A stretch of DNA of 64,000 nucleotides from Sphingobium limneticum (GCF_008710155.1 NZ_VYPZ01000021.1:1-64000); one strand, 5' to 3'. Shown: positions 16,680-28,390, counted from the first letter of the stretch. The notes: generated by a model from the sequence alone, not told the origin. Made by a program: numbers and translations.

Positions 16680-19016
16680 ATGAACGCCTTCCGCATCGCC
16701 CGCACCGCCATCGCCGCCAGCCTCCTCGCCGGCACCGCCCTTCTCGCCCAAGGCCCTGCCCAAACGTCCGTGAGCGACGATCCGGTCGAGGCCGTCGATC
16801 CTTTCATCGGCACCTCGGGCGAAGGCCACACCTTCCCAGGCGCGGTCGCCCCCTTCGGCATGGTCCAGCTTTCGCCCGACACCCATGTCGGCCCCGCGCG
16901 CCAGACCTACAACTGGGCCGCCGGCTACCGCCACGAAGACCCGACGATCCTCGGCTTCTCCCACACTCATTTCTCTGGCGCTGGCCATAGCGACCTGGGC
17001 GATTTCCTCGTCACGCCTGTCAGCGGCGACAGCGTCCCGCTGGAGGCCGGCGACGACAAGACGCCCGGCTATCGCTCCCGCAAGGCTGACGAGGTCGCCT
17101 CGCCCGGCTATTATGCCGTTACCCTGACCGATCCCGGCGTTCGCGCGGAATTGACGGCCGGCACGCGCGTCGGCGTCCACCGCTACAGCTTCCCGGCGGG
17201 CAAGGCCGCGCATCTGGTGCTGGACCTGCGCTCGATCATCTACGACTATCCCGGCAAGATCCTCTGGTCGTCGGTCCGCATCCGCCCCGATGGCACCATC
17301 ACCGGCTCCCGCGAAATACGCGGCTGGGCCACCCCGCGCCGCATCTTCTTTGCGATGCGTTTCTCTGCGCCGCTGACCGGCCATCAATTCGTCAGCACGG
17401 AAAAGGACATCCTCTACAAGGGGTTCAAGGGACCGGGCCGTGGCCCCGAAACGCTCGACGCCCTCGCCGGTCGCGCGCTGGTGGCGCAACTCGACTTCGG
17501 CCAACTCGCCAAGCCGCTGGAGGTGAAAGTCGCCTTGTCCGGCGTGGATGAGGACGGCGCCATCGCCAACCTCACCAGCGAAGCCGGCGACTTCGACACG
17601 ATCCGCGCCAGCACCCGTACCACCTGGAACGAAGCCCTGGGCGCTGTAAAGATCGCCGCGCCTGCTCCGATGCGCCGCAACGTCTACACCGCTCTCTATC
17701 ACAGCCTGATGGCCCCTAGCATTTGGAGCGACGCCGACGGCCGCTGGCGCGGACCGGACGATCAGGTCCATGCCGGTGAAGGCTTCACCATGCACTCCAC
17801 TTTCTCGCTCTGGGACACGTTCCGGGCCGAACATCCGCTGCTCACGCTGGTCCAGCCGGAAGCGAAGAATGCCGATTTCGTGAACGCGCTGGTCGCGGGG
17901 CAGAAGACCAGCCCCTTCGGCATCCTCCCCGTCTGGCAGTTCGGCGGCAAGGAAACCTGGACCATGATCGGCTATCATGCCGTGCCCGTAATCGCCGACG
18001 CCTGCCTGAAAGGGATCAAGGGCATCGACTGCGCCGCCGCGCTCAAAGCCATGGTCGCCAGCGCCGACTATGCCCCTTATGGCGGCCTGGGCGACTATAT
18101 GAAGCTGGGCTATGTCCCCATCGATCGCGAACCCGAAGCCGCGTCCAAGACGGTCGAATATGCCTATGACGACTGGACCATCGCCCGCCTCGCCCGCCAG
18201 CTTGGCGACAGCGCCACGGCTCAACGCTTCGAAAAGCGCGCCGGGAACTGGCGCAACAGCTTCGACGCGAAAACCGGTTTCCTGCGCGCGCGCAAGGCGG
18301 ACGGCAGCTTCCGCACCCCCTTCGACCCCACCGCCATCAACTATGGGTCCGACTATACGGAGGGCAATGCCTGGCAATATAGCTGGTTCATGCCCCATGA
18401 TCAGGCCGGCCTGTTCCGCCTGCTGGGCGGCGACGCAAAGACCGTCGCGAAGCTCGACGCCATGTTCGACTATGACAATAGCAAGATCGATTACAGCCAT
18501 GCCGAGGATATATCGGGTCTGATCGGCCAATATATCCATGGCAACGAACCCAGCCACCATGTCGCCTATCTCTACAATTATGCCGGCCAGCCCTGGCGCA
18601 CGCAGGAACGGCTGAAACAGATCGTCGAGAGCCAATATAAGCCCGCGCCCGACGGCCTCGCCGGCAATGACGATCTGGGCCAGATGTCGGCCTGGCTGGT
18701 CTTCACCGCCTTGGGCTTCTATCCCGTCGCACCGGGCAGCAACGAATATGTGATCGGCCGCCCCTTCGTGGATCGCGCGGACATGGCGCTGCCGAACGGC
18801 CAGCATTTCACCGTGACGACGGATGGCCTGTCGGACGCCAACCGCTATATCGGCACGGTCACGTTGAACGGCAAACCGCTGGATCGTGCCTATATCACGG
18901 ACGCCGAAATCCGTGCCGGCGGCACGCTCCACTTCACCATGCAGGCGACCCCGAACAAGGCCTGGGCCACCGGCAAGAAGGCCCGACCCTATTCGATGAC
19001 CGACTATGGCCGATAA
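16680..19016 (+). CDS. Secreted GH92 family alpha-mannosidase
   Basis: A 778-residue exo-alpha-mannosidase of family GH92, calcium-dependent and inverting, active on N-glycan or mannan termini. A signal peptide (TAIAASLLAGTALLAQG) precedes the family start VDPFIGTSGEGHTFPGAVAPFG. Diagnostic blocks follow in order: ILGFSHTHFSGAGHSD, the WDTFR segment, GNEPSHHVAYLYNYAG and NDDLGQMSAWLVFTALGFYP, the last two holding catalytic and calcium-binding residues. Length is normal for the family. It ends 3 bases before the convergent hypothetical gene. With GH27 nearby it suggests use of host- or fungus-derived glycans. Confidence 0.95.
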   Translation: MNAFRIARTAIAASLLAGTALLAQGPAQTSVSDDPVEAVDPFIGTSGEGHTFPGAVAPFGMVQLSPDTHVGPARQTYNWAAGYRHEDPTILGFSHTHFSGAGHSDLGDFLVTPVSGDSVPLEAGDDKTPGYRSRKADEVASPGYYAVTLTDPGVRAELTAGTRVGVHRYSFPAGKAAHLVLDLRSIIYDYPGKILWSSVRIRPDGTITGSREIRGWATPRRIFFAMRFSAPLTGHQFVSTEKDILYKGFKGPGRGPETLDALAGRALVAQLDFGQLAKPLEVKVALSGVDEDGAIANLTSEAGDFDTIRASTRTTWNEALGAVKIAAPAPMRRNVYTALYHSLMAPSIWSDADGRWRGPDDQVHAGEGFTMHSTFSLWDTFRAEHPLLTLVQPEAKNADFVNALVAGQKTSPFGILPVWQFGGKETWTMIGYHAVPVIADACLKGIKGIDCAAALKAMVASADYAPYGGLGDYMKLGYVPIDREPEAASKTVEYAYDDWTIARLARQLGDSATAQRFEKRAGNWRNSFDAKTGFLRARKADGSFRTPFDPTAINYGSDYTEGNAWQYSWFMPHDQAGLFRLLGGDAKTVAKLDAMFDYDNSKIDYSHAEDISGLIGQYIHGNEPSHHVAYLYNYAGQPWRTQERLKQIVESQYKPAPDGLAGNDDLGQMSAWLVFTALGFYPVAPGSNEYVIGRPFVDRADMALPNGQHFTVTTDGLSDANRYIGTVTLNGKPLDRAYITDAEIRAGGTLHFTMQATPNKAWATGKKARPYSMTDYGR

Positions 19017-19019
19017 GGA

Positions 19020-19643
19020 TCAGCCGGCGCCGGCATTACGAAAATCCAGCAACGCCTCAGCCAGATAGCCGCGCAGCACGGCGCGGTCGATCCGCAACCG
19101 GTTGCTTTCGCCGCCCGCCAGACAGGAGGACAATGCCGGCATCGCACGCTGAAAAGCCGCGCGTTCCTCCTCGCTGCCGGCCTTGTACCGGATCAGGCTG
19201 TCCACCGCAGGCGCGTTGCGCGCGACGATGCAGCCGGCATAGGCATGATAGGCATCCTCCCCTTCCGCCACGGCCGGCGTCGGCGCGGCAGGATTGGCCG
19301 GCTCGACCAGCGGGGCGGTGAAACGGTGCAGATAGAGCTGCTCGGCCAGCGCGCCACGCATCGCATGGCCCTTCATCCGCAGCTTGCCCTGGTGCAGACA
19401 TCCCTTACGGCTATTGGCCATCGCGATGAAGCTGGCCGTCTCCTCAGGCGATCCCGGCTGCGTCTTGAGCGCCTGTGCGGCCTTCTCCGGCGCCCCGCGC
19501 ACGACGCATTGCGCAAATTCGGTCATCGCATTTTCGGCCGTGCCACGCCCATAGGCGCCAAAGTCCTTGTCCGAAGAGGGAGCGCTGCCCTGCCCCTGCG
19601 CAGCGGTCGCCGACAGCAGCAAAATCACCATGGCTATGTTCAT
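19020..19643 (-). CDS. Secreted hypothetical protein with paired Cys repeats
   Basis: A 207-residue protein with a signal peptide (MNIAMVILLLSATAAQGQ). The mature part contains what looks like an internal duplication: AECAMTEFAQCVVRGAPEKA... and AYAGCIVARNAPAVDSLIR each start with a Tyr/Phe-Ala-x-Cys pattern and later have a second Cys (RKGCLHQGKLRMKG; LSSCLAGGESNRLRIDRAVLRGYLAEALL). Such Cys pairs could form disulfides in the periplasm. I chose the ATG at 19643, which has GAGGTG 8 bases upstream. A hypothetical family of this form is frequent in sphingomonads as far as I recall; the function is unknown. Confidence 0.75.
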   Translation of the reverse strand: MNIAMVILLLSATAAQGQGSAPSSDKDFGAYGRGTAENAMTEFAQCVVRGAPEKAAQALKTQPGSPEETASFIAMANSRKGCLHQGKLRMKGHAMRGALAEQLYLHRFTAPLVEPANPAAPTPAVAEGEDAYHAYAGCIVARNAPAVDSLIRYKAGSEEERAAFQRAMPALSSCLAGGESNRLRIDRAVLRGYLAEALLDFRNAGAG

Positions 19644-19730
19644 GACCATCACCTCAACCTGCCAGAAAATAGAGATTTTCAGACAATCATGACGATTTTA
19701 TGATCGCGCCGCGCCCATAGAAAAAGGGCT

Positions 19731-19752
19731 CCTCCCAACCGGAAGAAGCCCT
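19731..19752 (-). terminator. Intrinsic terminator of acnA
   Basis: On the minus strand AGGGCTTCTTCC pairs with GGGAGGAGCCCT (12 pairs including G-U) and is followed by TTTTT at 19731-19735. It begins 28 bases after the acnA stop codon. This is a classical rho-independent terminator. Confidence 0.85.
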
Positions 19753-19779
19753 CTCCTCTTAACTCAGCGCCTCAGCCGA

Positions 19780-22449
<2,670 letters not shown>

Positions 22450-22688
22450 AAGATGTGCGTCTCCTCGCATGGCCTCGGCCAAAGGAGGGCGCGTTTCCAC
22501 CAGAGGCTCGCCGAATGGCAAGGTGGCAAGGATACACCCCAACCCATGGTCGAAGCAGATATGTCCCGATGCTGCGCTGCCATAACATTTGATCGTTTCA
22601 AATCAAATGGCGACGCAGTCTGTGGTGCTTATGTAGGGATACGTTTCACCCCTTTAAACGTTGCATCGGCAGAAAAGGGGAGACAGTC

Positions 22689-22916
22689 ATGGACACAGGT
22701 TTTTCGCCCGTCGAAACCGGCGTAATTGCTATCAATCCGCAATATTATCTTGGCCGCAAAACCCCCTGCCCCGACTGCGGCGGCAGCCAGTGGATCGTGG
22801 GCCGCGTGGTGGCCGAATGCGCCCATTGCGACACGCCCTTACCCCTTGCTGCATCGCAACATCGTGCGTGGTTGACGCCGTCTCTGGCGCCGCTTCCACT
22901 TACGTCCAGTCTCTGA
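22689..22916 (+). CDS. Small zinc-ribbon-like hypothetical protein
   Basis: A 75-residue protein with two CxxC motifs, PCPDCGG and CAHCDTP, 15 residues apart, a zinc-ribbon spacing. The upstream sequence AAAAGGGGAGACAGTC gives a strong ribosome binding site for the ATG. The N-terminal 25 residues (MDTGFSPVETGVIAINPQYYLG) and the Ser/Pro-rich tail have no motif I know. It diverges from acnA across 239 bases and is followed by a long inverted repeat. The role is unknown; the good ribosome binding site and ordered cysteines argue for a real gene. Confidence 0.7.
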   Translation: MDTGFSPVETGVIAINPQYYLGRKTPCPDCGGSQWIVGRVVAECAHCDTPLPLAASQHRAWLTPSLAPLPLTSSL

Positions 22917-22958
22917 TCCGAACTGCCTTCACGCCGATAAGCGCATATCAGATGGAGC

Positions 22959-23025
22959 GTTCCCCGGCGTAAGCCGGGGCCCAGTTCCACGCTCTAAACT
23001 GGACCCCGGCCTAACGCCGGGGAAC
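22959..23025. repeat. Long inverted repeat, GTTCCCCGGCG family
   Basis: The arms GTTCCCCGGCGTAAGCCGGG (from 22959) and its near-complement ending at 23025 (CCCCGGCCTAACGCCGGGGAAC) are separated by about 20 bases. Paired changes in the two arms (TAAG / CTAA instead of CAGG / CCTG) suggest the stem is maintained. It lies 43 bases after the small zinc-ribbon gene. Confidence 0.85.
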
Positions 23026-23127
23026 GGAGAGCTATGAATCCACATCACCGCTTATTGGCATAAACGAAAAGGCCGCAGCCATACTTCCCCGATCAGGCGG
23101 AAAGCATGGCGGCGGCCTTGTCGCAAA

Positions 23128-23141
23128 AGGGCCTTAGCCCT
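23128..23141 (-). terminator. Probable terminator hairpin after acnB
   Basis: On the minus strand AGGGC-TAAG-GCCCT followed by TTT (23125-23127) starts 19 bases after the acnB stop. A second, larger hairpin further on (AAGGCCGC... GCGGCCTT then TTCG, roughly 23058-23120) may reinforce termination. Confidence 0.6.
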
Positions 23142-23159
23142 CCCTAGATCAATGCCAGA

Positions 23160-25925
23160 TCAATGCGCGGCGGGCGGCGCAAACTTCGTCAGGTCGATAC
23201 CCGTCACCGCGCTGCGATACTCGTCCATATTCGGCGTGCGGCCCAATATGGTGGACAGCACCACCAGCGGGGTCGAAGCGAGCAGCGACTCCCCCTTCTT
23301 GTTGGCCGTATCTTCCACGACGCGGCCCTGGAACAGGCGGGTCGAGGTGGCGAGGACGGTGTCGCCCTTCGCAGCCTTTTCCTGATTGCCCATGCACAGG
23401 TTGCAGCCCGGACGCTCCAGATAGAGCATATTCTCATATTCGGTGCGCGCGGCGTTCTTCGGGTGAAGATCGTCGAACTCGAACCCGGCATATTTCTTCA
23501 GGACGTCCCAATCGCCTTCGGCCTTCAGCTCGTCGACAATATTATAGGTCGGCGGCGCGACGACCAGAGGTGCCTTGAACTCGACCTTGCCTTCCTTGGC
23601 TTCGATATTCTTCAACATCTGGGCCAGGATCTTCATGTCGCCCTTATGCACCATGCACGATCCGATGAAGCCCAGATCGACCTTCTTCGTGCCGCCATAA
23701 TAGGACACGGGGCGGATCGTGTCGTGGGTGTAGCGCTTCGACACGTCGGCATTGTTGACGTCCGGATCGGCGATCATCGGTTCGTCGATCAGGTCCAGGT
23801 CGACCACGACTTCGGCGAAATATTTCGCATTGTCGTCGGGCGTCAGCGCAGGCTTCTCACCCGAACGGATTTCCGCGATGCGCTTGTCCGCCAGGGCGAT
23901 CAGGCCCTTCAAGGTACCGGCGGCATTTTCCATGCCCTTGTCGATCATGATCTGGATACGCGACTTGGCGATTTCCAGCGATTCGATCAGCGTTTCATTC
24001 TCGGAAATGCAGATCGACGCCTTGGCCTTCATTTCGGCCGTCCAGTCGGTGAAGGTGAAGGCCTGATCGGCCAGCAGCGTGCCGATATGCACTTCGATGA
24101 TGCGGCCCTGGAACACGTTTTCGCCGCCGAACTGGGCCAGCATCTGTGCCTGGGTCGCGTGCACCACGTCGCGGAAGTCCATATAGGGCTGCATCTTGCC
24201 CTTGAAGGTGACCTTCACCGACTGCGGGATCGGCATGGTCGCTTCACCGGTGGCCAGCGCCAGCGCGACCGTGCCGGAATCCGCACCGAACGCCACGCCC
24301 TTCGACATGCGCGTGTGGCTGTCGCCGCCGATGATGATCGCCCAATCGTCCACGGTGATGTCGTTCAGCACCTTGTGGATGACGTCGGTCATCGCATGAT
24401 AGACGCCCTTGGGATCGCGCGCGGTGATCAGGCCGAAATTGTTCATGAAGGACATCAGCTTGGGGATGTTGGCCTGCGCCTTCTTGTCCCACACCGACGC
24501 GGTGTGGCAGCCCGACTGATAGGCGCCGTCGACCAGCGGCGAAATGACGGTGGCCGCCATCGCTTCCAGTTCCTGCGCGGTCATCAGACCGGTCGTGTCC
24601 TGCGACCCCACGATGTTCACCGTGACGCGCACGTCCGACCCGGCATGCAGCACCTTGCCCGGCGCGACGCCCACGGCATTGCGGTTGAAGATCTTCTCCA
24701 CCGCAGTCAGGCCCTGGCCCTCGACGGTGATTTCCTTGTTCGGCGCGAACACGGCCGGCGCTTCGACGCCCAGCGTTTCGGCGGCGAAGGTCTGTAGCTT
24801 CTTGCCGAACACGATGGCGTAGCTGCTGCCCGCCTTCATGAATTCCATCTTCTGCGGGGTGAAGGCGGCGGCGACGTCGACCAGTTCGTTACCGGCCTCG
24901 TCGGTCAGCTTGCGGTTCTTGACGTCGATCTTGAGCACCGTCCCGGTCGCGACCGAGAAGGCCTCTTCCAGCACCGGATTGCCGTCATTGTTCAAAATGG
25001 CCTTGCCGTCCGGGCCGGTCATCTTGACCCAGTTTTTCAGGTTCAGGCCGATGCCGCCGGTCACGTCCACCGTGGTCGCGAAGATCGGCGAAATGCCGTT
25101 GGTGCCCGCGACGACCGGGGCATAGTTGACGAAGGGCACATAGGGGCTGGACTGCTTGCCAGCCCACAGCGCTACATTGTTGACGCCCGACATACGCGAG
25201 CTGCCCACGCCCATCGTGCCCTTTTCGGCGATCAGCATCACGCGCTTGTCGGGATGCTGTTCCTTCAGCGCCACGATCTGCTGCTGCGCTTCGGGCGTGA
25301 TCATGCACAGGCCGTGCAGTTCGCGGTCGGAGCGCGAATGCGCCTGATTGCCCGGCGACAGAAGATCGGTCGAAATATCGCCTTCACCGGCGATGAAGGT
25401 CACAACCTTGATTTCGTCTTCGACTTCGGGAAGCTTGGTGAAGAACTCCGCCTTGGCGTAGCTTTCCAGCACATCCTTGGCGACCGCATTGCCCGCCGCG
25501 AACGCATCGCGCAGGCGGAACATGTCGGCGTCGTACAGGAACACCTGTGTCTTGAGCACGTCGCCGGCTTGGCTGGCGATCGCTGCGTCATCGCCCAGCG
25601 TCAGGTCGAGCAGCACCTCGATCGAGGGACCACCCTTCATGTGGCTGAGCAGTTCCAGCGCGAAGGCCGGCGTGATTTCCGCCACGGCCACGTCGCCCAG
25701 GATGATCTTCTTGAGGAAAGCCGCCTTCACGCCCGCAGCGCTCGTGGTGCCGGGCAGCGTGTTGTAGATGAAGAATTTCAGTGCGTCGGCGCGATGTTCG
25801 CTGCCCGCGTCCTGGATGATGGCGATGATTTCGCCGACCAGAGCGCCGTCGTCGATCGGCTTGGGCGCGAGTCCCTGAGTCTTACGGCTTTCGATTTCGG
25901 CCAGATAATCCAGGTAAATGCTCAT
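23160..25925 (-). CDS. acnB: Aconitate hydratase B (bifunctional aconitase/2-methylisocitrate dehydratase)
   Basis: A 921-residue AcnB-type aconitase: an N-terminal HEAT-like domain (about 1-150), a swivel domain (LLSPGNQAHSRSDRELHG, KGTMGVGSSRMSG) and the catalytic core with GGDSHTRMSKGVAFG. Cluster cysteines lie in GSCMVHKGDM and RPGCNLCMGNQ. Such enzymes serve the TCA cycle and often the methylcitrate cycle. Unusually, it resembles from memory the longer Bacteroidetes form of AcnB (for example the block ALKFFIYNTLPGTTSA) much more than E. coli AcnB. Composition is GC-rich like its neighbours. Upstream there is a palindrome at 26054-26071. Having both AcnA and AcnB side by side is notable. 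Confidence 0.95.
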   Translation of the reverse strand: MSIYLDYLAEIESRKTQGLAPKPIDDGALVGEIIAIIQDAGSEHRADALKFFIYNTLPGTTSAAGVKAAFLKKIILGDVAVAEITPAFALELLSHMKGGPSIEVLLDLTLGDDAAIASQAGDVLKTQVFLYDADMFRLRDAFAAGNAVAKDVLESYAKAEFFTKLPEVEDEIKVVTFIAGEGDISTDLLSPGNQAHSRSDRELHGLCMITPEAQQQIVALKEQHPDKRVMLIAEKGTMGVGSSRMSGVNNVALWAGKQSSPYVPFVNYAPVVAGTNGISPIFATTVDVTGGIGLNLKNWVKMTGPDGKAILNNDGNPVLEEAFSVATGTVLKIDVKNRKLTDEAGNELVDVAAAFTPQKMEFMKAGSSYAIVFGKKLQTFAAETLGVEAPAVFAPNKEITVEGQGLTAVEKIFNRNAVGVAPGKVLHAGSDVRVTVNIVGSQDTTGLMTAQELEAMAATVISPLVDGAYQSGCHTASVWDKKAQANIPKLMSFMNNFGLITARDPKGVYHAMTDVIHKVLNDITVDDWAIIIGGDSHTRMSKGVAFGADSGTVALALATGEATMPIPQSVKVTFKGKMQPYMDFRDVVHATQAQMLAQFGGENVFQGRIIEVHIGTLLADQAFTFTDWTAEMKAKASICISENETLIESLEIAKSRIQIMIDKGMENAAGTLKGLIALADKRIAEIRSGEKPALTPDDNAKYFAEVVVDLDLIDEPMIADPDVNNADVSKRYTHDTIRPVSYYGGTKKVDLGFIGSCMVHKGDMKILAQMLKNIEAKEGKVEFKAPLVVAPPTYNIVDELKAEGDWDVLKKYAGFEFDDLHPKNAARTEYENMLYLERPGCNLCMGNQEKAAKGDTVLATSTRLFQGRVVEDTANKKGESLLASTPLVVLSTILGRTPNMDEYRSAVTGIDLTKFAPPAAH

Positions 25926-26053
25926 CTCGTTCCCAACGTCATATAAAGTGCACGGAGTCGACGCGCAGCGCCACTTGCCGACTTATATGCCCGGTCCGGG
26001 AGCTGACGCCGCCCCGGTACGCCAAGAGACGCGAATTGGCAAGCCGCCGCAGC

Positions 26054-26071
26054 GCAGCAAAATGTTGCTGC
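26054..26071. promoter_or_regulatory. Palindrome GCAGCAA-AATG-TTGCTGC upstream of acnB
   Basis: A perfect 7-bp inverted repeat with a 4-base spacer, 129 bases upstream of the acnB start and 73 bases downstream of the DUF885 stop codon. It could be an operator for acnB or a hairpin; no regulator is recognised for it. It lacks a T-tract. Confidence 0.45.
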
Positions 26072-26144
26072 CAAGTGCGACAACTGGCCGAAAACTGCGG
26101 CTTTTGCCATTAGTCTGAGTAAAGAATGGACTTTAGTAGGACGG

Positions 26145-27917
26145 TTAACTCCGCGCCTTCTCCGCCGCGATCCACCCGTCGATCTGGCTTTCCAGCACAG
26201 TGAGCGGCACCGCGCCCTGCGCCAGCACCGCATCATGGAAGCGACGCAAGTCGAATTTCGGTCCCAATGCCGCCTCCGCCTTCGCCCGCAGCGCCCGGAT
26301 CTTGATTTCGCCCAGCTTGTAGCCCAGCGCCTGCCCTGGCCAGCTGATATAGCGATTGACCTCGGCATCGATATTCGCGTCGGACAGCGCGCTGTTGCTC
26401 TTCATGAAGGCGACCGCCTTGGCCTTGTCCCATCCCTTGGCATGGATGCCGGTATCGACCACCAACCGACAGGCGCGCCACATTTCGTAGGACAGGCGCC
26501 CCATCATCTTCTCGGGCGTGTCGTACAGGCCCATTTCTTCGCCCAAATATTCGGTATAGAGCGCCCACCCCTCCACATAGGCGGTAAAACCCGCCAGATA
26601 TTTGCGGAATGGCGGCAACGGCAATTCCTGTTGCAGCGCGATCTGGTTGTGGTGGCCCGGCACCGCCTCATGCGCGGTCAGCGCCGGTACTTCCCAGAAA
26701 GGGCGCTGGTCCAGCTTCGACGTATTGACCCAATAGGTGCCGGATATGCCGCTCTCCGGCGCGCCCGGCCCATAATAGGCCGTCGTCGTGCCTTCCGCCT
26801 CGGCCGCCGGGATCGGCTTCAACCCATAGGGCAATCGCGGCAACGTGCCGAAATAGCGCGGCAGCAGTCCGTCGATCGTCTTGGCCTGCCGCGCCGATAC
26901 GCGCAGCAATTCCTCGGGCGTCTTGGCATAATAGGACGGATCGGTGCGCAGATGCTGGATATAGGCCGCGCGGCTGGGGTATCCGGCCTTGGCCGCAATC
27001 TCGTCCATCCGCTTGCCGATGCGCGCGACTTCATCCAGCCCGATCTGATGGATCTCTTCCGGCGTCAGGTCGGTCGTCGTATGCGCCTTCACACGGGCCG
27101 CATACCAGGCCGCCCCGCCCGGCAGGGCCGACGCGCTATCGCTCTTGCGGCAATGGGGCAGATAGTCGGTCACGAACAAATCATGCCATTTGCGATATTC
27201 CGGCGTCAGCACATCACGGATGATGGTAACGGCCCGCGCCTGCATCGCACTCCAGTCCGCGTCGCCGATGTCGCGCGGCTTGGCCCGCGCGAACGGCTCG
27301 TAGAAGCGCGTCTCCTCCGGCTTGCCATCCACGATGCCGCTGATCGTCCCGGCATAATTTTGCAGCACCGAACAGGGCTGGACATAGCCGCCCTTGATCG
27401 CCTGCCGCGTGATGGCCAGCGCATCGCCATTCATCTTGGGATAGAGCGCCAACCGCTTCAGATAGCTGTCATAATCGGCGCGATTGTAGAAAGGCAGGCC
27501 GTCCGCCATGCCGGAAAAGCCCTGATGCCAGCCATAATAGGTCGTAAACAGCATCAACCGCTCGGCCGGATGCTTGTCCCCATCGATATCGTCGCGCAGC
27601 ATCCACAGAAGCACGTCACGGTTCACCCGGTCGGCCGCATCCAGCTGTTGCGCGGGCACGGCATCCAGCCGGCTGACGAAGCCTTGCTCCGCCTTGATCT
27701 GCGCATCGCGCGCACCCAGCGACATATCGGAAATGCGATCGTCATACGCGCGCACGCCCCGCGCCGTCGCCTCGACAGGATGGGTCGACAGATACCAGGC
27801 CCAATGATCGTCGATGATCCTGGTCAATTGGTCGTGGGGCGCCGTCTGCGCTGGCATCTGGGCATGGGCCAGAACCGGCACGGAAATAGCGATGAGGAAA
27901 GAAAGAATCTTGCGCAT
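26145..27917 (-). CDS. DUF885 family secreted peptidase-like protein
   Basis: A 590-residue protein with a signal peptide (MRKILSFLIAISVPVLAHAQ) and a DUF885 domain over nearly all of the mature chain. The zinc-peptidase-like motif HEAVPGHH is present, followed by the second family block EGWALYTEYLGEEMGLY that supplies the third ligand Glu, then MWRACRLVVDTGIHAKGW. The helical architecture resembles the M2/M3/M32 carboxypeptidases and oligopeptidases, so a metallopeptidase role is inferred, not proven for this family. Length matches the usual 580-610 residues. It is transcribed away from a small gene cluster. Confidence 0.9.
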   Translation of the reverse strand: MRKILSFLIAISVPVLAHAQMPAQTAPHDQLTRIIDDHWAWYLSTHPVEATARGVRAYDDRISDMSLGARDAQIKAEQGFVSRLDAVPAQQLDAADRVNRDVLLWMLRDDIDGDKHPAERLMLFTTYYGWHQGFSGMADGLPFYNRADYDSYLKRLALYPKMNGDALAITRQAIKGGYVQPCSVLQNYAGTISGIVDGKPEETRFYEPFARAKPRDIGDADWSAMQARAVTIIRDVLTPEYRKWHDLFVTDYLPHCRKSDSASALPGGAAWYAARVKAHTTTDLTPEEIHQIGLDEVARIGKRMDEIAAKAGYPSRAAYIQHLRTDPSYYAKTPEELLRVSARQAKTIDGLLPRYFGTLPRLPYGLKPIPAAEAEGTTTAYYGPGAPESGISGTYWVNTSKLDQRPFWEVPALTAHEAVPGHHNQIALQQELPLPPFRKYLAGFTAYVEGWALYTEYLGEEMGLYDTPEKMMGRLSYEMWRACRLVVDTGIHAKGWDKAKAVAFMKSNSALSDANIDAEVNRYISWPGQALGYKLGEIKIRALRAKAEAALGPKFDLRRFHDAVLAQGAVPLTVLESQIDGWIAAEKARS

Positions 27918-27960
27918 GGACGCAATGGATCGCGCGTCCCACCGCTTTTGGCAAGAGGCG

Positions 27961-28164
27961 TCAGGCCGCAGCCACGCCCTCCGCTTCGACTATGCCATCA
28001 CCGGCATAATAGCCCTGCACCCGCACCCGTTTCTCGACATGATCCACGGGCACGCGCAGCAGGACGAGGCGGTAACTCCCGCCCAGATCACGCTGGAGCA
28101 GAAAGCCGGCCTCATCGCGCAGCAATCTGCCTGTCTCATCCACTCCAGCGCCAATCTCTATCAT
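27961..28164 (-). CDS. Small hypothetical protein, probably DUF5818-like
   Basis: A 67-residue protein (MIEIGAGVDETGRLLRDEAG to GIVEAEGVAAA) built of short beta strands with a pattern of Gly-x-Leu-x-x-Asp, Tyr-Arg-Leu and His-Val-Glu-Lys-Arg-Val-Arg-Val-x-Gly. This resembles the small DUF5818 family I recall from sphingomonads. It starts 5 bases after the DUF1328 gene on the same strand, which strongly suggests co-transcription. Its frame is open far upstream, but that portion overlaps the DUF1328 gene and is not real. Function unknown. Confidence 0.7.
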   Translation of the reverse strand: MIEIGAGVDETGRLLRDEAGFLLQRDLGGSYRLVLLRVPVDHVEKRVRVQGYYAGDGIVEAEGVAAA

Positions 28165-28169
28165 AGGCG

Positions 28170-28355
28170 TCAGTCTATAGCATCCTTGATGCCCTTGCCA
28201 GCCAGCACGCCCAGCACCAGGAACAGCACGAACACGGCAATGGCGATGAAGAACAGGATCTTGGCGATACCGACGAAGGTGCCCGCCGCGCCGCCAAAGC
28301 CGAGCAGTGCCAGTACCGCGGCAATGACGAGGGAGATGATCGCAAGCTTGATCAT
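28170..28355 (-). CDS. DUF1328 family small membrane protein (YtjA-like)
   Basis: A 61-residue protein with two transmembrane helices ([19 protein letters not shown] and [21 protein letters not shown]), the exact arrangement of the DUF1328/YtjA family. Family members are tiny inner-membrane proteins often induced by stress. A strong ribosome binding site (AAGGAAGG) precedes the ATG. An EcfG-like promoter lies at 28391-28415, so it may belong to the general stress regulon whose regulators are encoded at 45392-47703. Confidence 0.9.
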   Translation of the reverse strand: MIKLAIISLVIAAVLALLGFGGAAGTFVGIAKILFFIAIAVFVLFLVLGVLAGKGIKDAID

Positions 28356-28390
28356 GGAAATATCCTTCCTTGGGAGGTGATGGTCCGTTC

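Noticed and set aside
16386..18932. An 848-codon open frame on the - strand opposite the GH92 gene
   Set aside because: Antisense to a full-length GH92 enzyme with all family motifs; no start signal and no similarity.
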